Shown: positions 43,612 to 52,866 of the stretch, piece after piece
Numbering within the stretch: the first letter of the stretch is position 1
Layout: every line of letters starts with the position of its first letter
NCBI GenBank assembly: GCA_000702845.1
Contig: JNKK01000003.1
Span: 1-64,000, forward strand
Reading direction: 5' to 3'
DNA length: 64,000 nucleotides
Source: Lachnospiraceae bacterium FE2018
GTDB taxonomy: Bacteria; Bacillota; Clostridia; Lachnospirales; Lachnospiraceae
Notes under the pieces: model-generated
What the model saw: only the letters and a program-made list of their open reading frames with translations
Told to the model about the DNA's origin: nothing
The model's database searches: none
Made by a program: the position numbers and the translations under genes

Positions 43612-44598
43612 TTAATGTTTGGATAATACATACCTGCATAAGAGCGAATATCCCATGAAATGAAACTTTCGCAGAAATCGTATACGTTTAAAGGTATTCG
43701 ACAGCATATAGAGATCCGGATATTTTTCTTTGATCATTCTGTCAAATCCCATTAATTCACGTTTATGCCTGCCTGGCTTTTCAAGCAGCATATGTGAACT
43801 ATATAATATATCAAACACCTTTAAAAGCTTCAACCTTATTACCGGAGAGGTTTTTACCTTTTCCGGCAATGCAGCATACGTTTCAAAAATACTTAGTGCA
43901 ACTTTGCGAGTATCTTGATAATGTTTTCTTATGCCTGTCAGACTAACACTCTGCTCATCCAGTCCCAACCTATAGCAATAAACTGGTTTCTTATATGTAT
44001 CAACTACTTTTGATGCAGCCAATGCATTAAATGTAAACTCATTATCTGTGTAAAAACAATGTCTGGTAATCGGTCTGTTAATGTTTCGTAACACATCTGT
44101 TTTAACTGCTATTTCATGCATCAATACATCGGACTTAAACTCGATTTGATGCAGATTACTTTTAGTTTCCAGATATGGATGATTATCCAATCTTTCAAAT
44201 CTTTTATCAGGCATGAAAACTTTGTAAAACGGAGTTATAATCAAGTCCGCTTCACATTTTTCTAAAAAAAGGATAAAATCGGCAAGACTCTCTGAGAAAA
44301 ACCAATCATCACCATCAAGCAGTTTATAATACTTACCCGTTGCTTCTTTTAATGAAGCATTGATAGTCGAACCGTATCCTCCATTCTCTTTGCTGATCAC
44401 TCTAATACAATTCGGATAGTTGTTCTTATACTCTGATGCGATCTCAGCCGTGTGATCTGAAGACCCGTCATCTACAACTATAATTTCCAGTTTATTCATC
44501 ACCTTATCATCAAGCAGCAATGAATCTAGCGTTTCTTTAATGTATTTCTCTACATTATAAGACGCAATGGATATTGTAAGTATTTTTTCACAATTCAT
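43612..44598 (-). CDS. Glycosyltransferase family 2
   Basis: A 328-residue GT2: TISIASYNVEKYIKETLDSLL, IIVVDDGSSDHTAEIA, ENGGYGSTINASLKEATGKY and LLDGDDWF with the DxD motif (DGDD). It adds one sugar to the lipid-linked repeat on the cytoplasmic side. Donor and acceptor are not predictable. A basic C-terminal tail may hold it at the membrane. Confidence 0.88.
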   Translation of the reverse strand: MNCEKILTISIASYNVEKYIKETLDSLLLDDKVMNKLEIIVVDDGSSDHTAEIASEYKNNYPNCIRVISKENGGYGSTINASLKEATGKYYKLLDGDDWFFSESLADFILFLEKCEADLIITPFYKVFMPDKRFERLDNHPYLETKSNLHQIEFKSDVLMHEIAVKTDVLRNINRPITRHCFYTDNEFTFNALAASKVVDTYKKPVYCYRLGLDEQSVSLTGIRKHYQDTRKVALSIFETYAALPEKVKTSPVIRLKLLKVFDILYSSHMLLEKPGRHKRELMGFDRMIKEKYPDLYMLSNTFKRIRFLRKFHFMGYSLLCRYVLSKH

Positions 44599-44622
44599 TT
44601 TTCTTTCCTGTTTTCTTCGATT

Positions 44623-45588
44623 TCAAATAGCCAGCAACTGAAACAATTTATTGAATGATGGTCCCTTAACTCCTGTTAAAAGTTTATTTTTTAAATAAAA
44701 GTTTATGCGTTTATATTTAGGATAAGCCCCTATTGCAGCAAGATCTTTCAAAAAAACCCGGACATCCGTATCTTTGGCAATATCTACCAACTCCGCTGCA
44801 ACTCTTCTTCTGCGCAATACATAATACCTTGCTTCCTTATACTGCTTAGTAACTCTAATATATTTTCCGATCCTTTGAAAAAATGTCCTATGCTTAACGG
44901 CTCCCATTTCATTGTTTCCATGTTGCCTATATAAAATTAATGGCTTTTGAATGAAGCAGATTTTCCCATTAAGTGCAGCCATAAGTCCGATAAGCCAATC
45001 ATGCATAAATATCGCTTGTGTTTCTTTTAATAAGACTGCCTCTTCTCTCACTTCCCTGTTAAACAGCATCGTACAACCGACAAATACATTTGTGTTAGTC
45101 AGCTCTTTAATGCTATGTTTGTATGGATCAATTCCTACATATTGGTAAAACGATTGCGCTATATCTTTAAGATCTTTATCAACTACTTTTAGATCTGAAT
45201 ACACCAAAGCAGAAGAAGCATTCCTTTTTATACATTTGTCCAGCGTTTTTTTCTCTACTTCAATCTTTTCAGGCAGCCAAACATCATCCTGATCACAAAA
45301 CATATAATAATCAGCCTTTATCTCACGCAACATAAAAAGAAAATTATTTTTTGCACTACCTGTAGAGTCACCTTCGATAATCCTAAAATTCTCAGGGTGG
45401 CTTTTGGTAAAATTCTGTATTATTTCACGCGTACCGTCAGTAGAACCATCATCATGAATAAAGCAAATATATGATTCGTATGTCTGATTCAGAATCGATT
45501 CTAATTGCAGCGTAATATAATCCGCACCATTATATGATGCAAGCAAAACCGCCACTTTCCCTGAACCAGAGATATCGATACTGTTCAA
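44623..45588 (-). CDS. Glycosyltransferase family 2 (rhamnosyl-type)
   Basis: A 321-residue GT2 with VLLASYNGADYITLQLESILNQ, IHDDGSTDGTREII and YYMFCDQDDVWLPEKIE. The CDQDDVW form is typical of rhamnosyl- and some galactofuranosyl-type transferases. Given the glf gene in the cluster it is a candidate for Galf addition, but this is only a suggestion. Confidence 0.87.
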   Translation of the reverse strand: MNSIDISGSGKVAVLLASYNGADYITLQLESILNQTYESYICFIHDDGSTDGTREIIQNFTKSHPENFRIIEGDSTGSAKNNFLFMLREIKADYYMFCDQDDVWLPEKIEVEKKTLDKCIKRNASSALVYSDLKVVDKDLKDIAQSFYQYVGIDPYKHSIKELTNTNVFVGCTMLFNREVREEAVLLKETQAIFMHDWLIGLMAALNGKICFIQKPLILYRQHGNNEMGAVKHRTFFQRIGKYIRVTKQYKEARYYVLRRRRVAAELVDIAKDTDVRVFLKDLAAIGAYPKYKRINFYLKNKLLTGVKGPSFNKLFQLLAI

Positions 45589-45603
45589 TCTTATTTCTCC
45601 TTC

Positions 45604-46761
45604 TTAATGTGCTATCACAACACCAATATCTCTAATCGATGTATCTTTTATCAATGCATCGGCCTGTTCTACATCCTTCAGTTTAGTTTTTCCATAGGTA
45701 CCCACAAATAAAATTGAATCGTGATTGTTTAGATGTAAAATCGAATTAGGCGTATTATTAAAATTGTTTACTGCTGTTAATTCAATCGGACTATCAATCT
45801 CACCCAGATTTTTCCTGATATCTTCTGTCATCTGATCCACATCATATTTACCATCTATATCCGCGATAATCAGATGCGTAACATCTTGGATTGTATTAAG
45901 CCGATATGCAATCTTCTGATAATCGATACTCTTTCTTTTTTTGTTTATTTCTCCGAATGTATTCAAACGGAGATGTGACAAGTCTCTTTGCGTTCTTAAT
46001 GTCGGAATTATAATGTACAATAACAACAGTATAAATACAATTATTATTCCACCTGAAAGTACACCAGCAAGAGCATATTTCATCATTTCTCGCCTGCTCA
46101 TCGAAACACTCACTGCCGCGCGTTCTTTTGGAATTGATGCTTCATCCAAAACACTGATATCGTCAATACTCAGATACTCTTTTGCATTTTCAACAAAATG
46201 CCTTACTACTTCATCTGCAATTGCATGTGCACGCTGTGGATCCACATCCGTTACGACAATATTCAGAATGCGTGTTCCCTGAAAATTACTATTGATTAAC
46301 CACATTAATTCATCCGGTGTGATCTCCTTCATATCAGCATATGATCGTAAATCAAGCTTATCTATGATATCCTGTAAAGCCTCATGATTTCTGATCAAAA
46401 GCCACATATCTGCGTCCATCGCTTTTGAAAGCTGTGTGTAATCTATAATATCATTTCCATCTATATCTTCAAAATTTAAATTAATATAGACGCGAGCAGC
46501 CGAATTATAAGTTCCTGCCGGAGCCTGGGCATCCGAAAAAATCTGTTTATCGACAATTTTATAGTACGCATCATGGTTCTGATTCATGATTGTACTCAGG
46601 CTGGCTCCGCTATTTACTGATGTACTTTGAATTTTCTTTTTTCCAAACATAACCATACAGCAAGCACATACCGCACATACTATAATGATTTTCCATTTAT
46701 TTTCCCATAAATATACGAAAAACTGCAGCCAGTCTATACTTCTTCTCTTCTCTTCCTGCAT
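45604..46761 (-). CDS. Wzz-type chain-length protein with degenerate kinase-like tail
   Basis: A 385-residue protein with membrane helices at about residues 21-37 and 228-250 enclosing a Wzz-type outside domain (INLNFEDIDGNDIIDYTQLSKAMD...). The cytoplasmic tail of about 130 residues resembles the ATPase domain of tyrosine autokinases (CpsD/YwqD): HDSILFVGTYGKTKLKDVEQADALI...DIGVVI fits the last core of such kinases. However, where Walker A should be it has IIADIDGKYDVDQMTEDIRKNL, without GKS/T. A true kinase partner is not in the window. It should control polymer length. The start has AGGGGG upstream. Confidence 0.85.
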   Translation of the reverse strand: MQEEKRRSIDWLQFFVYLWENKWKIIIVCAVCACCMVMFGKKKIQSTSVNSGASLSTIMNQNHDAYYKIVDKQIFSDAQAPAGTYNSAARVYINLNFEDIDGNDIIDYTQLSKAMDADMWLLIRNHEALQDIIDKLDLRSYADMKEITPDELMWLINSNFQGTRILNIVVTDVDPQRAHAIADEVVRHFVENAKEYLSIDDISVLDEASIPKERAAVSVSMSRREMMKYALAGVLSGGIIIVFILLLLYIIIPTLRTQRDLSHLRLNTFGEINKKRKSIDYQKIAYRLNTIQDVTHLIIADIDGKYDVDQMTEDIRKNLGEIDSPIELTAVNNFNNTPNSILHLNNHDSILFVGTYGKTKLKDVEQADALIKDTSIRDIGVVIAH

Positions 46762-46795
46762 TATTAATTCCCCCTAAAAAGTACCAGGTAATTTA

Positions 46796-48085
46796 CTAAT
46801 CCTCACTACAAAAAAACAACGATAACAAACACCAGCTTATAATATTATATACGAACCCGGTTGTTGCAAATGATTCATAAAACCAATTCGAAAAAAAGGC
46901 AAACAAAAGTATGACAAACATCATGCAATATACAATGATAATAACCGGTGGTCTTTTTCCGATCCGCACACGTTTTGCATGTTCATAAACAATTTCAGAA
47001 ATTGCAGACATAACTGCAGTAAGAATTATAACTCCCTTATATCCAAAATCGTATAAATATGAATAAAACGTAGTAGCTACATTTCCAATCCAGCGCCCAT
47101 TCACATAATTATGTGGCTGATCAAAATATAAATAAAAATTTAGATCGCCGGAATATTTTTTTACCAGCCTTACTATACTTAAAAATGTTTGCCCTCCCCA
47201 TGTGGTGTTATCAACCAAATGCAGTCTTTTCCTAACAAAGATATCCAGATTTTTAATTTCTGCTCCACAATAGATAGAAAGATACTCCATTAAATCTCTG
47301 GATGAATTTCTCCCGATTAAATTCCCCAACCTTTGGAAAAACTGTAGTCCTATAAAACCCGCCAGTATAATTAACAAAATATGGTAAAACTTTAATTGCT
47401 TTTTTCCTTTTTTCCCTCTTGCATGAAATATGAAAAAAAACGCAGGCAATGATATTATAACGGTGATGAGACTGCTTCTTCCTCCTGACAATAATGAATT
47501 GCCCAGACTAATACCAAAAGCAATCAGTACTAAAGGATCAATCTTTCTTTTTGCTGTTAGGTTTTTTACAATAACAAAAGAAAAAAACCAACTAGAAGAA
47601 GATATTATAATTCTTGGATAATTAATATATCTCGGAAAAAAATACGTATTTGCATTACTGGTTGACGCCATCCTGTAAATCCAAATAGCATCCTGAATGG
47701 ATTTTCCTCCTGTCATCGATTTAAGACATCTCAAATACAAAATAATCGTAATGATCTCAAACCCTATAAATAACAAAAGCTTCCATTGTTTTATTTGAAT
47801 TATCTGCTCATTTTCTTTTTCGCAGCTGTAGTCTTTTATACCTGCTTCACATATCACTCTTGTAATCTGTGAAACAATTAGAAACGTGATTACTCCACTT
47901 AATATAACCAGAAAAGTATTAATATGAAGGTCAAGATTCCAGTTTTTAGCGTAAGAAACAGCCCACGCACATGAAAACACAAAAGATCCGCTAAACAAGA
48001 ACGATGGAGCGCAGATTTCACCCTCAGACAAATAATAGCTGGCCACCAATATAATTATTAATAGAACAAATAATATATATATCAT
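46796..48085 (-). CDS. wzy: Oligosaccharide repeat unit polymerase (Wzy)
   Basis: A 429-residue, very hydrophobic, AT-rich gene product with about 12 membrane helices and a large outside loop (residues about 275-345, with DLNFYLYFDQPHNYVNGRWIGN). That layout and its place beside Wzz and Wzx indicate the repeat unit polymerase. Sequence motifs are weak, as usual for Wzy. Confidence 0.8.
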   Translation of the reverse strand: MIYILFVLLIIILVASYYLSEGEICAPSFLFSGSFVFSCAWAVSYAKNWNLDLHINTFLVILSGVITFLIVSQITRVICEAGIKDYSCEKENEQIIQIKQWKLLLFIGFEIITIILYLRCLKSMTGGKSIQDAIWIYRMASTSNANTYFFPRYINYPRIIISSSSWFFSFVIVKNLTAKRKIDPLVLIAFGISLGNSLLSGGRSSLITVIISLPAFFFIFHARGKKGKKQLKFYHILLIILAGFIGLQFFQRLGNLIGRNSSRDLMEYLSIYCGAEIKNLDIFVRKRLHLVDNTTWGGQTFLSIVRLVKKYSGDLNFYLYFDQPHNYVNGRWIGNVATTFYSYLYDFGYKGVIILTAVMSAISEIVYEHAKRVRIGKRPPVIIIVYCMMFVILLFAFFSNWFYESFATTGFVYNIISWCLLSLFFCSED

Positions 48086-48094
48086 AGAATACCC

Positions 48095-49078
48095 TTATGT
48101 ATCTTCTAGCATCTTTAGAATATTCAAAGGTGAAAACATGCCATTGTAATTATAATTGATACTTTCTCTACTTCTAACCCATTCAGGGTCTATATCGTCT
48201 GCAGTGTCAAACACCTTCATATAGTCAGCATTATAAAAAGGCAATTCCGTTATTCCATGGTAATTCGTTAAAAGCTTCTTGTTGTAAATAACCGCCTCAA
48301 AATATCGGGCTGTCTGTGCATTCTGTCCTTTCTGCAATATTTCCAAAATGCAATTTGAAGATTTAACATGTTGAAGTACATCTTCATATGGAACTGCTTT
48401 ATGTTTTAATATCAAACTTGTATTTGGTAATGTTTGTTTTTCTGTATCAGGATCTACTACACAAAAATCACAGTTGATATGTGCCTGCATCATCTTATTA
48501 TAAATCTCGCCGATCGTTTTCTCTCTTCCCTTGAGATATCCAACATAATACAAATCTGATTGTTTATCATATGCTTCAATGTTTTTTATCTCTGAATAAT
48601 ACGAGTATCCTAACCATCTGAAGCCAAATTCCTGTGCATCTCGCTGATCAAATGTCAATACTACATCCCAAACTGTACTAAAAAGCTTCTCGCGAACATG
48701 ATTCATGTGTGGCGACTTCGCATGGAAAGAATCTATTAATATGGCTGCATATTTGACGTTATCGTGTCTCCTTTTATAAGCCTCTAGATAATCCATACGC
48801 ATTCCCCAGATTGTTGCTGAAGGAAGCAAAAAGAAGTATTGTTCGGAATCATTTAACCTTAAATTATTCAAGTTATACACAAGACGTTTAAAAGGTGTTG
48901 TTATTCTTTTTCCGAGTCTTTCACTTACAATCAAATACTCAAGATATTTTAATTTGTTATTATGAAACACTTTAAATCCGGGGAAATTCGTTAAATTTTC
49001 ATGTTCTTCGCTCTGAAGCTCATAAAACCAAGGTCCCCATTCTTCGAACGGATTTATAAAAATATATTTATACTTCAT
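48095..49078 (-). CDS. Putative GT-B glycosyltransferase
   Basis: A 327-residue soluble protein without signal or membrane segments. Alternating alpha/beta pattern and a C-terminal half with YYVGYLKGRE, HKAVPYEDVLQHVKSSNCILEI and ARYFEAVIYNKKLLTNY suggest a two-domain GT-B fold of the CgeB/family 1-like type. No family is recognised firmly. Placed between the polymerase and the nucleotide-sugar enzymes, it most likely adds a residue of the repeat unit. Confidence 0.6.
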   Translation of the reverse strand: MKYKYIFINPFEEWGPWFYELQSEEHENLTNFPGFKVFHNNKLKYLEYLIVSERLGKRITTPFKRLVYNLNNLRLNDSEQYFFLLPSATIWGMRMDYLEAYKRRHDNVKYAAILIDSFHAKSPHMNHVREKLFSTVWDVVLTFDQRDAQEFGFRWLGYSYYSEIKNIEAYDKQSDLYYVGYLKGREKTIGEIYNKMMQAHINCDFCVVDPDTEKQTLPNTSLILKHKAVPYEDVLQHVKSSNCILEILQKGQNAQTARYFEAVIYNKKLLTNYHGITELPFYNADYMKVFDTADDIDPEWVRSRESINYNYNGMFSPLNILKMLEDT

Positions 49079-49107
49079 CTACATCACACATCCGAATCAT
49101 AATCCGA

Positions 49108-50172
49108 TTAAATATACATTTTTTTCATAACAGCGAGCGTTCTTCTGAGTCCTTCATTAATTGAATTCTTCGCAGTCCATCCCAACATCTCAAGTTTAGA
49201 ACTATCCAAACGAGCCTTTGTTGCCCTGCTATATCCTGCAGCCTCTAATTCATCCGGAACATCAAATACTACTTGAACTCCACAAATATCAGCAATCGTC
49301 GAAGCCAAATCTTTCAGCATAATATCCGATGCCTCACTTGCAATATTATATGCCTCACCAGATTTACCTTTTAACAACACAGTCAATAATCCAGTTACTG
49401 CATCAGCCGCATAGGTATAAGAATAAAACTGCGTGCCTGCACTTTTTAACACAATATTCTCCCCTGCAATTCCTTTATGCAAAAATTGTGAAAGTGCTTT
49501 TGTATCTGATTTCAGTAAAGTCGGTCCATAGGATCTGGTCAGTCTTGGAATCACAATGTCCAGATTTTTTTGTACCTTATATGCCTGGCACAGTGCTTCT
49601 CCGCATCGTTTGCTTTCGGGATAACCTGCGCGCATTGTATTGCAGTCTATGTATCCACAATATGTTTCTTCAAATTTTTCGACATCACCTCTGTTCTCAC
49701 CATAGATTTCATTAGATGATGCAAATGCAAACCGTTTTGTCTCATGATCAACGGCGAAGTCCAGAAGGTTTTTTAATCCTATTATATTTGTTGTTATTGT
49801 TCCAATCGGATCAGTGGCATATGCAAGTGGATGTGTATTGCTCGCCAAATGAAGAATATAGTCCGTCTTCTTCATATCTTCTTGTACTAACGGAACATTG
49901 ACATCATATTCTATAAATCTGAAATAAGGATTATCCTGCCATTGTTTGAAACGCTCTTCTGCTCTTTCTCTATTGCGTCCTGCTGCACACACGGCACAAC
50001 ACATATTCTTTTGTTTGTTCCTTAACATGATCGCATCTATCAATACAGATCCGATCATTCCGGTACCGCCTGTAATCAAAATAGATGCGTTTTGCAACAT
50101 ATTCCAAGGGAGATCACTTTCAATGATGCTTTTAAGGTCTTCCTGATAAATCTCATTCTCATAGATATGCAT
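49108..50172 (-). CDS. NAD-dependent SDR of the putative CDP-alditol module
   Basis: A 354-residue extended SDR with ILITGGTGMIGSVLIDAI, a catalytic pair in YPESKRCGE and the family block FAFASSNEIYGE. The N-terminal extension (about 28 residues ending in WNML) is shared with SDRs that stand next to LicD genes in streptococcal and clostridial capsule loci. It lies 10 bases from the IspD-type cytidylyltransferase and may reduce or modify a sugar phosphate or nucleotide-linked product to an alditol. The exact reaction is unknown. Confidence 0.75.
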   Translation of the reverse strand: MHIYENEIYQEDLKSIIESDLPWNMLQNASILITGGTGMIGSVLIDAIMLRNKQKNMCCAVCAAGRNRERAEERFKQWQDNPYFRFIEYDVNVPLVQEDMKKTDYILHLASNTHPLAYATDPIGTITTNIIGLKNLLDFAVDHETKRFAFASSNEIYGENRGDVEKFEETYCGYIDCNTMRAGYPESKRCGEALCQAYKVQKNLDIVIPRLTRSYGPTLLKSDTKALSQFLHKGIAGENIVLKSAGTQFYSYTYAADAVTGLLTVLLKGKSGEAYNIASEASDIMLKDLASTIADICGVQVVFDVPDELEAAGYSRATKARLDSSKLEMLGWTAKNSINEGLRRTLAVMKKMYI

Positions 50173-50182
50173 TACTTCACCA

Positions 50183-50905
50183 TCACTTAAGCCAGGTATC
50201 CGGATCCGCTTTCAGATATGCTTTAAACATCTCCAGATCATCTTTTGTCGTCAGTTTAATATTTTTGTCAGAACCAGCTGCAAAATGAAGTGTCACTCCT
50301 AGATCTACCATCATTGTATTTGTATAGGCTGAACCATAGATACCAATTCTTTTTTCAAAAGCTTCATGATATTTTTGATCCAGCAAATCAAACCGATATG
50401 CCTGAGGAGTTGACACTCGTCTTAGTGTTTCTCTGGGGATATACTGTGTAGTTGTTTTCTCGTCGTCTGAATTAACCACAAAAATCTGTTCATTGTACGG
50501 CATTGATGTCACCGCATTCCCATACTGTGACGCTACTCCCAGTACATCTGTCAAAACAGTATCATCTACCAACGGTCTGATACCATCATGAATTACAACA
50601 ATATCATCTTTGGAAATCTTATCCTCCAGATAAAACACCCCGTTCCGGATAGATTCCTGACCGGTATCCCCTCCCGAAATAATCCATTTGATCTTATACA
50701 GATTAAACTGCTTGGCATAAGCTTTAACTACATCATGCCATCCGTCGATACATACTACTTCGATAGCATCTATCTCCGGATGATTTTGAAATCCTTCTAA
50801 TGTGTATATTAAAACCGGTTTATCAAATACATTGATAAATTGCTTAGGAATATCCTGTCCCATGCGAGACCCTGATCCGCCGGCAATAATTATTGCTACA
50901 TTCAA
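50183..50905 (-). CDS. IspD/TarI-type cytidylyltransferase
   Basis: A 240-residue enzyme with AIIIAGGSGSRMGQDIPKQF, VIHDGIRPLVDD and RRVSTPQAYRF. This family makes CDP-methylerythritol (IspD) or CDP-ribitol and related CDP-alditols (TarI, Bcs1, pneumococcal Abp and Mnp types). Its place next to LicD and an SDR in a capsule locus favours a CDP-alditol for the polymer rather than isoprenoid synthesis. Confidence 0.82.
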   Translation of the reverse strand: MNVAIIIAGGSGSRMGQDIPKQFINVFDKPVLIYTLEGFQNHPEIDAIEVVCIDGWHDVVKAYAKQFNLYKIKWIISGGDTGQESIRNGVFYLEDKISKDDIVVIHDGIRPLVDDTVLTDVLGVASQYGNAVTSMPYNEQIFVVNSDDEKTTTQYIPRETLRRVSTPQAYRFDLLDQKYHEAFEKRIGIYGSAYTNTMMVDLGVTLHFAAGSDKNIKLTTKDDLEMFKAYLKADPDTWLK

Positions 50906-50925
50906 TTCCGTTTTCTCCTTACGTG

Positions 50926-51735
50926 TTAATCCAGTGTTGCTTGAACCATATGCACACGTCTCTTATTTTCAGGCGGCAGTTGCATATAATCACCATACAG
51001 GCCCCGTAAATACGTATCCCAGCATGACATTGCCGGCATTTCATTTCCTTCAAATAATACCGTCTCTTTTTTTTCAAATGCATCTTTGGCTACGCGTTCA
51101 CCTGTTCCATACAATCCCCATGATATAATGCCAACATGCTCTGCTGTATCATAATTGCAGTTTTTTGAAAGTGAATCTAATTTCCGGCACCAGTATCTGC
51201 TCCCGAATAATCTTGCAAATGGTATCATAACATATTTAGACATTTTACGAACAAGAGTAGTTCCCTCTCCATATTTAGCAGCACAAAGCATCAAAAGTCT
51301 TCTGTAATAATTTGCTTTTCTATATATTTTCTTTACTTTCAAATCATCTGTCGGAAGTCCGTCTACCGGCATAATATCGATAAATAAATGTTCAACACTA
51401 TCGTCTTCCATATACTGATTCACAATATGCGATTTAACATATGCCAGTTTTGCAAATGGATAATCTGAGTTTCCTGTTTCAGACGAATAGAGTTTTAATT
51501 CATCCGAAAAAATTTTCTTTTCTTTTTCCAGTCGGATTAATTTCATGTAGTCTGGTCTGGGCATCATAACATCTACATCGTCATCCCACGGAATAAACCC
51601 GTTATGTCTTGCCGCCCCGAGCATAGTGCCTCCGCAAAGATAAAAACGCAGATCCCACTTCTCACATGTCTTTTTAAATTGCAAAAGAATCTGCAATTCT
51701 ATATTTTGAATTTCTTTTAAAGTTAGAATAGCCAT
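50926..51735 (-). CDS. LicD family phosphotransferase
   Basis: A protein of about 269 residues with the LicD hallmark FYLCGGTMLGAARHNGFIPWDDDVDVMM. Such enzymes attach phosphocholine, ribitol-phosphate or other alditol phosphates from CDP donors to sugars. The frame is open 13 codons further, but AAGGGTG lies just before the ATG at 51735 and the longer start would overlap the epimerase gene. The partner donor is probably made by the adjacent cytidylyltransferase. Confidence 0.9.
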   Translation of the reverse strand: MAILTLKEIQNIELQILLQFKKTCEKWDLRFYLCGGTMLGAARHNGFIPWDDDVDVMMPRPDYMKLIRLEKEKKIFSDELKLYSSETGNSDYPFAKLAYVKSHIVNQYMEDDSVEHLFIDIMPVDGLPTDDLKVKKIYRKANYYRRLLMLCAAKYGEGTTLVRKMSKYVMIPFARLFGSRYWCRKLDSLSKNCNYDTAEHVGIISWGLYGTGERVAKDAFEKKETVLFEGNEMPAMSCWDTYLRGLYGDYMQLPPENKRRVHMVQATLD

Positions 51736-51764
51736 TCTTTCACCCTTCATTACTATCCTGAAGC

Positions 51765-52856
51765 TTATCGACAAAGTATATCAGCGATTCTTTCACTGGC
51801 ATGTCCGTCACCATACGGATTTGCAGCTTTAGCCATTTTTTCGTATTCGATTTTACTATCCAGAAGCTTTGTAAACTCCTCATAGATTGTTTCTTCCTGG
51901 GTTCCCACAAGTTTTAAAGTTCCGGCATCGATCCCCTCCGGCCGTTCAGTGGTATCACGCATAACCAGTACTGGTTTTCCAAGAGATGGCGCTTCTTCCT
52001 GTATGCCTCCACTATCAGTTAAAATCAGATAGCTCTTATGCATATAATTATGAAAATCCAGTACATCCAAAGGCTCTATCAATCGGATTCTATCATCGTC
52101 ATCAAATATTTCATGTGCTGTTTGTCTTACAACCGGATTCATATGAATCGGATATATGGCTTTGACATCTTTATGCTCATCCAGAACATGTTTTATCGCA
52201 CGAAACATGTTTCTCATTGGCTGGCCTAAATTTTCACGCCGATGTGCGGTAATGGTTATTAGCCTGGACCCCTCTGCCCATTGCAGATTATCATCTGAAT
52301 ATTCTTCTTTTACCGTCGTACGAAGTGCATCAATCGCTGTATTCCCGGTGACCCATATTTTGTTATCTGCAACACCTTCCTTTAATAGATTCGATTTCGA
52401 TAATTCTGTCGGTGCAAAATTATACTGTGCAACGATCGAAACAACCTTTCTATTAAACTCTTCCGGAAACGGTGAATAAATATTGTATGTACGTAACCCC
52501 GCCTCCACATGACCAACAGGAACCTTTAAATAAAAGCATGCCAATGCAGCAGTAAACGTAGTTGTCGTATCACCGTGAACTAAAACCACATCCGGTTTTT
52601 CTTTTTCAATTATCTCTTTAATCGAATTCAGTACACTTGTCGTCACATCAAATAGCGTCTGATTGTCACGCATAATTGCCAGATCATAATCCGGTATTAC
52701 TTTAAAAACATCCAATACCTGATCCAGCATTTGACGATGTTGTCCTGTCACGCAAACGACCACTTGTACGCCTTCTCTTTTTTTTAATTCATTAACGAGA
52801 GGGCACATTTTTATTGCTTCTGGCCGAGTACCAAATACCAACATTATCTTTTTCAT
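51765..52856 (-). CDS. wecB: UDP-N-acetylglucosamine 2-epimerase (non-hydrolysing)
   Basis: A 363-residue enzyme starting IMLVFGTRPEAIKMCPLV, with VVVCVTGQHRQMLDQVL, VHGDTTTTFTAAL, GHVEAGLRT, ITAHRRENLG and LTDSGGIQEEAPSLGKPVLV, all typical of WecB/MnaA. It interconverts UDP-GlcNAc and UDP-ManNAc and so supplies ManNAc for a polymer or linkage unit. Confidence 0.95.
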   Translation of the reverse strand: MKKIMLVFGTRPEAIKMCPLVNELKKREGVQVVVCVTGQHRQMLDQVLDVFKVIPDYDLAIMRDNQTLFDVTTSVLNSIKEIIEKEKPDVVLVHGDTTTTFTAALACFYLKVPVGHVEAGLRTYNIYSPFPEEFNRKVVSIVAQYNFAPTELSKSNLLKEGVADNKIWVTGNTAIDALRTTVKEEYSDDNLQWAEGSRLITITAHRRENLGQPMRNMFRAIKHVLDEHKDVKAIYPIHMNPVVRQTAHEIFDDDDRIRLIEPLDVLDFHNYMHKSYLILTDSGGIQEEAPSLGKPVLVMRDTTERPEGIDAGTLKLVGTQEETIYEEFTKLLDSKIEYEKMAKAANPYGDGHASERIADILCR

Positions 52857-52866
52857 AATCCTGCTC

